The notes beneath the pieces were generated by a model. It did not search any database and was not told where the DNA came from. It saw only the letters and a list, made by a program, of their open reading frames with translations. The position numbers were made by a program, and so were the translations under genes. A stretch of 64,000 bases of DNA from Erythrobasidium yunnanense. Taxonomy: Eukaryota > Basidiomycota > Cystobasidiomycetes > Erythrobasidiales > Erythrobasidiaceae. The DNA lies in the NCBI GenBank assembly GCA_001600175.1, contig BCJC01000001.1, forward strand, positions 2,837,652 through 2,901,651, written 5' to 3'. Positions 56,333-64,000 of the stretch are shown here, piece by piece; the stretch's first letter is position 1, and each line of letters starts with the position of its first letter.

Positions 56333-59300
56333 ATGGACTCTGACATACAGCTATATATATCCCAACATTATACAGTCATCGCAGCAGCCTTCAAGACGGA
56401 CATCCCGGAAGACTTCAGCGTCTTCGAGTATGATGCTTCGGAGCAGAAAGCGACGCTGACGATGCTAGGCCGCGTCTTTACTTTCAAACACGAGTATGAA
56501 TGGCCAGCTGAAGAAGGTACATACCGCGCAGCACTCTGTAGAGATATCTTTAGCGATATCCTGCGCAAAGCAAGATCTGGCATGACTTGGCAAGGTTTCG
56601 AATCGATGATTAGAGTAGCGACGGTCTGGCAGACTATAGCGACGTTGGGGCCATTCCCTAAAGGACCAAGATTCGAGGAAATCGACAAGATGGACTTCCA
56701 GTCTCCCGCTCCAGCTAGCCAAGCTCCTCCTACAACAACTCCGACACCGTCTAAATCCCAAACCACGACTCCCAAACCTTCAAGAACATCATCTACAATC
56801 GATGAGTCCATCCCGTTGGGCCCGAGGTCTACTTCAGCCCTACCGATGTCCGCAGAAGCTCGTACGCAAAGTCATGCGTCGAAGTATTTCTCCGATGACA
56901 GAGGCTCCGCTACTTGGAAAGAAATAGAAAGGATCAATTCGGAGCCTAAGAAGCGCACTCCGCTTCCGGTAGCACCACCGCCAGCTAGCCCGTCAACAAC
57001 GCAGGCTACACGAGCCGTCACTCCCTCCCTCCCTTACGATCGCATCTTTGGTACTGGTCTAACATCAGAGTCAGAGCAAGTCAATCTCTTCCGAAAGTTG
57101 GCAGAAGAACCACCGCCGCCTACCGCTTTTTTGCGTATTGAGCAGTTCTTTACTTTACATTTTGGGCAGACTGCAAAACCGGGAGTATACCAACCCTATG
57201 TTGCTTTCGAGCACATGCAGGATCCCGAGAGAGCAGTCCTTACCCTGATACACAGATTCACGTACTCCGTCCCCTGCACATACAAGGAATTCTCAGCGAG
57301 AAGCAAAGATATAAAGGAGGAATTAGCGACGGATGCCATTAAAGACAAGTGTCTGAAGGCCTCGCTAAAGTCAAAGATACCCAAAGCGGGAGTCAGGCCC
57401 CATATCGACAAGATCATCGCGCTCTACAGCAATCTGAAGACTCTTGGACATACGTCTGCAACCCCCTCTGGATCTGGACGAGATAGACATATCAATATCA
57501 GCGGAAGGTCTAAGACAGAGGTAGAAGCTGTACCGCCGAAATCCTCTGTCTTGTCCACGAACGCGAACACGACGGCCCTACCCAAGTTTACAAAGCATGC
57601 AGAGAACACATCGCAGAGCATCGAAAAGCCGTCATCTACATCTACAGTGCCAGCAGCCGATGCCCAACGAGCCACTTTAGGCGCTGCCGCCACTTCGGGC
57701 AGCCTACCAGCTGGTACAGCTGGATCCAGCACTTCGGATAGTGCGGCATCAGCACCGAAGGCTGCCCCTCCTGCATCGTTTCCGCATCCTATAGCTGCCA
57801 AGCAGAGGTTCGCTAGTCCTGTCGCTCTCGACCCCACCGAATCGATGGCCGATATTTATATCCAGGACTTGGGCTCTACTCATCTAGACATGTCTGACTT
57901 CTCTTTTCCGGAACAATCGACCGCAGATACGGCCCTCCGGAAACCCCCCGTCCGCCCTCGCGCACCTGCACCTGCAGAGACCATGTCTGCAGACAGGGCC
58001 GCTCAAGCACCGAAGAATGGTTCTTCGTCGCAAGCTGTAGCGCGTGCATCTGAGACATCGTCTGCTATGAGCATCTCCCCGCGGCCTACTGCTGGTCTAC
58101 CGCGTCGACCCTCGACAGACACGCCTCACCCGCTGCCAGCGTTGCCCACAGCGCCTGCAGCCATGTCTATGCCACAGTCGAATGGCTCGACATCCTCCAT
58201 CGTCTTACCTGAAAAGGTAGCAGCTGCCATTAGCGAAATCAAGGAGAAACAAGCTACAGCAATGAAGATCTTGGAAGAACAGCAGAAGCTGAGAGAACTG
58301 GCTTTGCGAGAACAGGCTAGACAGAAGCTTAACGGCACAATACCTCTTCCTGAAGAGCCTGCACCCATCCCGCCAGCTCCTCCTGCGGCGTCACAGGTCG
58401 CAGTACCTATTGCGCCTATGCCAGCTCGAAGCACTTCGTTACAAGGTCCGAAGCTCCCAGATAGGCCCCGCAGTGCACGCCAATCTGTACCTCCCGAGTC
58501 TAGCAAAAAAGTGGAAGAAGCAAGAAGGGAAGAGGGCGAAGTTGATGGAGACTCATCGAACGAAAGTCGCAGATCCTCCAGGGCAGCCAGCCGGGCTCCT
58601 GACTCTCGATCCGAGGCGGACAGAGACAGGGGCGAGAACAGGCAGAAAGGCGATTATACATCAAGGCGGGAGAGAGATTACGATGCAAGAAACTATGCGA
58701 GAGACAGGGATCGGGAGAGAGAAAGCGATCGAGAAAGGGACAGAGATAGAGATAGAGATAGAGACAGAGATTTGGGCAGAAGAGCAAGCATATACGATGA
58801 GCCAAGACAGCGAAAGCGCTCTCGCTCGCGCACTGGTTCGCCGATACGCGAGCGAGATCGTGAAGATAGAAGAGGAGATAGCCGAGCATACGAGGAAGAT
58901 GAGTATCGCTACAAACGCAGGCGTTCTTCACGAGACGATACCCGAGACGATCGCGGAGACAGATGGTCGAAACAACGCGGAACGCCTGATTCTGCCTCTG
59001 CGAGAAGTACCGACAAAGAGAGTCGCCCTAAAGGCAGTTACAGAAGGCCTGATGACGAAGACGAAGACATGTCTGACGAGCGCGCAGACAGACGAAGAAG
59101 ACAACGCGAAGTATCTGAACCTGTCTCTGCAAGAAGCGTCGCCAATGATTACAACCCCAAGGCGTCCTACAAGAGACCTGAGTCAAACAACTATGCATCA
59201 GGTCGGAACGACCCTCGACTGCCTACACCGCCTGCCTCTGCTTCTAGGCCCGCTCGCACAGAAGATCCCAATGGCAGCAGATCAGATACGGCCCAAGCTG

Positions 59301-59631
59301 CTTTGATACAGGTCGATCGTCTTGAAAAGGTAAAGGACTGCTTCATGTTGCTAGATGTACTGATTTTCCGGTTTCTTTCCCTTCTACTCTACGTTTCCAG
59401 GCTATCGCACAGGCCAAGAAGACAGAAGAAGCCTTCGCTCAAGCACTTGGCTTGATCTCGAAACATGCAAAGGGAGGAATAAGCTTGGCGTCTGCAGCAG
59501 ACGCCATGAAGACGCTTGAGCTGTCGCCGACTTTGCAAGGGACAGCTCAGCAGGCCTTAACCGACGTCTTTGACGCGTTACCCCAAGGCTTGCTTAATAA
59601 GGCGAACATCCAGGAGGAGTGGGTTGTATAA
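56333..59631 (+). CDS. large protein with RD/RS-like region, unknown function
   Basis: About 1,070 residues in two exons, starting at ATG 56333 (MDSDIQLYISQHYTVIAAAF). The N-terminal 150 residues look folded (YEWPAEEGTYRAALCRDIFS, WQGFESMIRVATVWQTIATL). A second possible domain, about residues 240-370, has GVYQPYVAFEHMQDPERAVL. The middle is Ser/Pro/Ala-rich, followed by a coiled-coil stretch (AISEIKEKQATAMKILEEQQ) and an Arg/Asp/Glu repeat region (ESDRERDRDRDRD) and RSRTGSPIRERDRED, like SR-related nuclear proteins. One intron near 59330-59400 joins DRLEK to AIAQAKKTEEAFAQALGLIS. Ends NIQEEWVV at 59631. An RNA-related role is a guess from the charged repeats. The exact N-terminus is uncertain. 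Confidence 0.6.
58739..58770. repeat. GACAGA/GATAGA simple repeat coding for Asp-Arg
   Basis: A coding microsatellite of six-base units (GAYAGA), translated as repeated Asp-Arg dipeptides within the charged region of the gene above. Confidence 0.8.
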
Positions 59632-59983
59632 GCTTCAGTGCATCCGACGCGAGCTGAATATTCGTTGCGCTCCAGCGTCAGCGATGTCATTCTGCTACCC
59701 AGGAGCTGGGTGCAGGGAACGCTGGCTCTCCTATCGAATGTCGTGGAGAATAAATAATACGTATAACTACCTCGAATCGTTCAGGAAGATGGGAACTCGA
59801 GATCTACTCGCAGTGCTTCAGTTAGTGAACAAACTTGTTGTTGTAAATAGCAGGACAGGCATGCTTTACAAGCCTAGAGTCCTTCCATACTCTTTAGATA
59901 TTGTCAATGCACACAGATTTGACATGTCTTCATCGACTTGATCTGCGATAGGGGCTCGTGTCCGCGACAACTCAGGCCAAATC
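59632..59983. other. intergenic, 352 bp
   Basis: Between the RD-rich gene and the myosin light-chain gene. AATAAATAA near 59749 could serve as a polyadenylation signal. No gene seen. Confidence 0.4.
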
Positions 59984-60764
59984 ATGTCGACTTCGCTAGG
60001 GATTGGGCGGCCTTCAGCTGGACGTGGACACACTTCGCACCATCCTCGACAACCTAGCAACTCCTTATACGACAGCTTCGAGCCAGGCCAACTCGCGGGA
60101 TTCAAGGAGGCCTTCAACGTGAGGTCGCAAACAGAGCGCAGCGAAACAGCGAGAACTGAATGTTGGTATAGATGATTGATGAAGATGGCGATGGTCTGAT
60201 CAGCGAGGCAGACCTGACGAAGATGCTGCAGCAACTCGGTTCGCAAGAGGCCTTGTTTACACGCACGCGTCCTGAGCTGATGTCGCAAAAACAGGCCAGA
60301 ACCCTTCGTCTGCAACTATATCAAGCTACTTTGCAGGCAGTAATACAAGGTCTATCAACTTCGCTACCTTCTTGACTATGGTGACTCGGTCATTGCTGGT
60401 TTCTAAAGCCGGATCTGACATTGCATGCATACGACAGTTCTCAGATCGTCTATTGTCACTGGACCCAGAGGACGAGATGCTAGAAGCATTCGCGTGCTTC
60501 GATGAACAAGACTCAGGCTATGTCCCAGTCTCAAAGATGCGAGGCTTCCTTGCGACTCTGGGCGACAGGATGTCAGAAGAAGATGTGCGTATCTACCTCT
60601 CGACATCACTTGATCAGCTAGCTGACTCCTCCGGCCAGATCAGCCGCTTTCTATCACCACCTTTCACCGACAAGCACGGCAATTTTGCCTATCGCGACTT
60701 CTTGAAGGTGCTGAGGATAACAGATCTTGATCAAGAGAAGGCCAAGTTAAAGGAGAGTGCGTAA
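59984..60764 (+). CDS. myosin regulatory light chain
   Basis: An EF-hand protein that binds a myosin heavy-chain IQ motif, needed for actomyosin contraction in cytokinesis. ATG 59984 opens a Ser/His-rich extension (MSTSLGIGRPSAGRGHTSHH) before SFEPGQLAGFKEAFN. Then MIDEDGDGLISEADLTKMLQ is EF-hand 1, with DEDGDGLISE as its calcium-binding loop. Further exons give INFATFLTM, FSDRLLSLDPEDEMLEAFAC and FDEQDSGYVPVSKMRGFLAT. Four introns are required, one of which (60585-60638, 54 nt) is in frame and can be missed; its removal gives MSEED|ISRFLSPPFTDKHGNF, matching the family length. Only EF-hand 1 looks able to bind calcium. Converges on RPB6. Confidence 0.85.
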
Positions 60765-60876
60765 AGCGCCGGCGTCTGTTCACCCTGTATCGATTACCTC
60801 GTATCGCCCATGTTGCTACAGCTATGAGTACACTGTTGTACAGGACAAGCGCAGTGACTCCCATATAACTTCCAGA

Positions 60877-61609
60877 CTAGTCGATGATGAGTTCGCTGAC
60901 TCTGGAAGGGCAAGAGCATCAGTGATTGCCAGTCGAATAGCTTCAAGCGACCTACTGCCAATCCTCATAGCTTCCGTCAGGAAGGAAGCGCCTGACTATG
61001 AGAGGGATCTTGTGTGCTGCGAGCTCCTTCATTGCGATATCTAGCGGGTCAGACTCGCCCTCTAGCGGTACTAAGACTGGTGCATTCATGCTAAAAAGTC
61101 ATTACAGCAAGTCAGCTCAGAGACAAGCATGGCACTCAAGGTATGTTACTTTACCTTATTTGCAACGCTCTTGTACCCAATATCCTCGCTCTCTCGTACT
61201 TTGTCATATAGGGCGTCGTCGTTCTTTCCTTGTTTTCTTTGCCAGGACCGCCAGGCGGCGCTTGTCCCGAGGTGACTACGCCGTTCGATTCTCCATTTGC
61301 ATGTTGGCCTTGTCCAGCTTCGCCATCTTGCCCTTCAGCTCCTGGCGAAGGTGACCGTGAATCGCGGTTTAGGTAGGCCTCTTCTTCCTAAGGACGAAGC
61401 CAGCCAGAGCGTTAGTTCAGACAGTCGAGATCATCTTGAAGGTGTTCGCAGCTCGCCATATCATACTGCTGCTCATCGTAGCTGTTTTCGAACGCCAGAA
61501 AATTGTCAGCTTCTCTCGTTCTTCTGCCGATTCTTGCGCTATGCTTCTGCACGCACTCGTCGCCAGCTCCTGCGCCAACTGGATCATCGTCGCCGCCGTA
61601 ATCTGACAT
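60877..61609 (-). CDS. RPB6: RNA polymerase subunit Rpb6 (RPABC2)
   Basis: A small subunit shared by RNA polymerases I, II and III. ATG 61609 opens [18 protein letters not shown], the usual acidic start. A later exon reads [18 protein letters not shown] and then the conserved core [21 protein letters not shown]; an intron follows, then [20 protein letters not shown] and [21 protein letters not shown] last intron (donor GTAGGT, acceptor TTCCAG) joins YEDWQ to VSELIID at 60877, which is the Rpb6 C-terminus. The join between the acidic start and EEEAYL is not settled: a middle exon may be present. The gene is not visible as one long frame. Converges with the myosin light chain at 112 bp. Confidence 0.88.
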
Positions 61610-61788
61610 ATTGCTTGCTTGAAGAAGTCGGACGCTGTAGAGCCTGGATCATCTGCAGACAACCGATACCTCGTTGGCTTCAAAGCACACTCCGGGACTG
61701 ACATTTCGTACACCTGTCTCTATACATCACTTTCCTCTCCCTTGTCATCCGTTATCTCGCTTCAGCAAGCGTACTCGCCCTCCGAGCC

Positions 61789-62529
61789 ATGTCATCTGCC
61801 TCGCTATACAAGATTATCGTGTCGGGCGTGACCTTCAATCTCAGCGAGGCGTCTCTACAAAGCGACAGCCCAGGCACGAATCTGCTCGCGATGGCACTTC
61901 TTGGCGACTTCGCCGAGGCGAACGAGAGAACGCTGGTACTGGATCGTAATGCTGTCTGCTTCGCTTTGATCCGCGATCACTTGAATGGATATAGCATCTT
62001 TCCCCTAGACTCCGGTGCTTGTGGTGGTATGGAGGAGTCCAGAATGTTGCGTTACTTGAGGAACGACGCCGAATATTATGGACTGGCAAGGCTAGCGGAA
62101 GCAATCCGCAAGGAGATGGATAGTATGGAAAGTAAGATGGATAGTATGGAAAGTTGTCGGACTAAGGAGGCAGATCGGCAGGCTCGCTTCACCCTTCGTC
62201 AATTGGATCTGGAGCATACGAAAGTTCGCCTGGCTCTCCACGAAGCTCGCGTCAATGGACACTTACGTCACATCGAAGCAACACGCGCGCAGTACAATCA
62301 GATCAAGGCCTGGGACCTCGAGACGCACGCTTGGAAACAAACAGCCGCGGAAGATGAGGATGATCCTGAAGAACAAGAATTACTAAACGAATTGGTAAGG
62401 AGCTATTGATGAAGCGTAGGATTCACACTGATCAGAACATCATTACAGCGGCACAAGCATTCTGATGCCCTTCAGGGATCGCTGGATGCGTTGGGTCAGC
62501 TAGTATACGATGTGCCCCAGTTGCATTAG
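61789..62529 (+). CDS. BTB/POZ (T1-type) domain protein
   Basis: ATG 61789 starts MSSASLYKIIVSGVTFNLSE. The BTB domain covers about residues 6-105: SLQSDSPGTNLLAMALLGDF, ERTLVLDRNAVCFALIRDHL, NGYSIFPLD and YLRNDAEYYGLARLAEAIRK. This is the T1/KCTD-like subfamily, common in fungi, which assembles oligomers and often serves Cullin-3 ligases. Then follows a direct duplication, MDSMESKMDSMES, and a charged helical tail (RQARFTLRQLDLEHTKVRLA). An apparent stop at 62409 lies inside an intron (62395-62450, donor GTAAGG, acceptor TTACAG); removal adds RHKHSDALQGSLDALGQLVY and ends at 62529. Function in this organism unknown. Confidence 0.8.
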
Positions 62530-63095
62530 CCAATGAGATGCGGAAGGACTCTTGACAAGTTCTCGAGCTTGGTAGGGAACGCTCCCGGCCTGCTCGGGCC
62601 ACCGAGGAGGCTGCACCGGCCGACAGGCTTCAACTTCTTTGAATCAAGTGCACTCCGCAACCCGACAGTGTGACAAGTCCACGCTCGCGATGCTGCAGGA
62701 CACTCCAAAAATCTACCCGCTCCGTCTATCGTGCAACAGCTCCAACGCCGCGATGGTCACCTCAATTAGGCGTCATGGAAGCTGGGAAGCTCGATGTTGG
62801 CGACAAGCCACAAGCTTGGGTCGCTTCAGGGTGTTTGATGTTGTGTGTGTGCAAGACGATACTTTCCACCATGCAACTCCGGCTCCCACCCGTCACGGTC
62901 AGGTTGTCGCCGTCATTCCGCTTTACCGTTCACTCGACGGTTTTCAGCCTTGTGTCTTGCCCTTGTTGGGGCTTGCTCGAATCACATCCGACGAGTCCTC
63001 AAAGCGCTCCGGACTTCAGGTGCTTTCGCTCGCGCCAAAACAATCTCCGCTTCTCTACTCTCTACGATCTGTGGATCTTGTGGCTTCAAGCGAAC
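62530..63095. other. intergenic, 566 bp
   Basis: Between the BTB gene and the last gene. Two overlapping plus-strand open frames occur here but begin at non-ATG codons and share no recognisable motif. Promoter of the next gene is expected in this stretch. Confidence 0.5.
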
Positions 63096-64000
63096 ATGTC
63101 GAACTCCATGTGAGGGCTATAAGCCATAGTTCTGGTATCAGGGACTGACATCTGCCAACAGTACTGCTGCCGGACAGCGGCCACCTTTGAAGCACTCCCA
63201 ATCGGGTCAACTGGCAAATCCGTCAGCCTCCCCTACTATTAAGTCCGCTGCTGGCCAGCGTCCTCCTATGCGTCGATTGTCGTCAAGCCAAACGTCGGTC
63301 CTGTCCTCTACTGCCAGTACCAGATCATTATCTACAGCAGGCTCGGCTGGTGGGGTGGACAACCGTAGACCTGGTAGCAGACGTTCATCGACCGATGCTG
63401 CAGAGATTGACGCAAACGTCCCACCTCGCACACGTCGCGCAAGTGTTGCAGACTCGTTTGCTGCATACTACGCCAGTGTCATGGACGAAACGCCGCCGCT
63501 TCAGAGAGTCCTAATGTGAGTAAAGCTTGTCTTACGCTAGCGCACACCGTTTCCTAATTCTTGAGATAGGCCTCAGCCCGCTTGTAGCTTACCTTCTCAC
63601 TACACCTTCGTCAACAACCTCTTTGTAGACCTGCTGAAACGTCGTTCCAAGCCGACCGCGCTCGCAAACCCCCAGAGAGAAGGGTACGCAGGAAGAGAAA
63701 CGGACTATAACTTGCTGAACCCGACTGCGCCATCAGTTTTGATGGACTACCGAAACAATGATTATGCGGAATATTGGCACAATTTTGGGCAGCTCCGGAT
63801 CGACCAGTCGAGCGAAGCTGCCCAGATCAAATTAACTTTCTCTCATGGAAAGAAAGACATGGAGATCGCTAGTACCCTCGACAAATGGGGCCTCGCTCAG
63901 GGCAGCTTCTCCGGCTGTTCGGCAGTGGCAGTAGCCAATGTCTGCGGGCCCGCTATGCAAGGGGACGGCATCTTAGTCGTCTTCGACTGGCGACTCGACA
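63096..64000 (+). CDS. unknown protein, 5' part (continues past window)
   Basis: ATG 63096 opens a short exon, MSNSI, joined by an intron (donor GTGAGG, acceptor CCAACAG) to TAAGQRPPLKHSQSGQLANP. The next segment is Ser/Arg-rich and disordered (KSAAGQRPPMRRLSSSQTSV). A second intron, 63516-63568, joins ETPPLQRVLM to PQPACSLPSHYTFVNNLFVD and then to a folded-looking region, LNPTAPSVLMDYRNNDYAEY, LRIDQSSEAAQIKLTFSHG and AVANVCGPAMQGDGILVVFD, which runs off the window. I do not recognise the family. Both introns restore a single open frame, which supports the model. Confidence 0.6.

Noticed and set aside
1-64000. tRNA, rRNA, CRISPR, transposon or virus-like elements
   Set aside because: I looked for tRNA B-box cores, terminal inverted or long direct repeats, and reverse transcriptase, integrase, transposase or capsid motifs. 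None was found; the repeats seen are gene-family arrays and short microsatellites.

Overview
The window reads as nuclear DNA of a fungus with a compact genome. Almost every gene carries short spliceosomal introns of about 35-95 nt with GT..AG ends, intergenic gaps are mostly 60-450 bp, and the genes are typical fungal ones: SEC18, fumarase, carnitine acetyltransferase with a peroxisomal tail, cryptochrome DASH, raptor/Kog1, SLD2, RPB6 and mitoribosomal proteins. Intron density, Cry-DASH, BTB and F-box-like families suggest a basidiomycete, possibly an early-branching one such as Pucciniomycotina or Ustilaginomycotina. That placement is inference. I see no virus-like element, transposon, CRISPR array, tRNA or rRNA.

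Layout. 1-9743: glycogenin (minus, runs off the left edge), fumarase (minus), a PAP2 lipid phosphatase (minus) divergent from mitoribosomal uS12m (plus), and a Spo71/Mug56-like PH-domain protein (minus). 10501-17165: an unknown protein (minus), carnitine acetyltransferase (plus), an LRR protein (minus) and a STIMATE-family membrane protein (minus). 17166-22696: SEC18/NSF (plus) and cryptochrome DASH (plus). 22839-25266: a minus-strand array of three paralogous secreted proteins sharing ten cysteines; the middle copy looks broken. 25572-27409: SLD2 (minus). 27514-33144: a plus-strand array of four F-box-like paralogues with a near-constant repeat period of about 1.5 kb; the first copy has an in-frame stop.

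33427-43522: a giant golgin-like coiled-coil protein (plus), convergent with a Ser-rich DUF7082-like protein (minus). 43616-44263: mitoribosomal mL40 (plus). 44445-47965: three tandem FAXC/GST-fold paralogues (plus). 48150-53309: raptor/Kog1 of TORC1 (minus). 53498-59631: two large disordered proteins (plus), the first probably with a start codon split by an intron. 59984-60764: a myosin regulatory light chain (plus). 60877-61609: RPB6 (minus), recoverable only by splicing. 61789-62529: a BTB protein. 63096-end: the 5' part of an unknown gene.

The housekeeping genes do not form a pathway cluster. The notable organisation is three separate young-looking tandem arrays (secreted Cys-rich, F-box-like, GST-like) set between conserved single-copy genes. 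Several genes use unusual splicing: two well-supported GC-AG introns, a split ATG, and an in-frame intron that does not interrupt the open frame.
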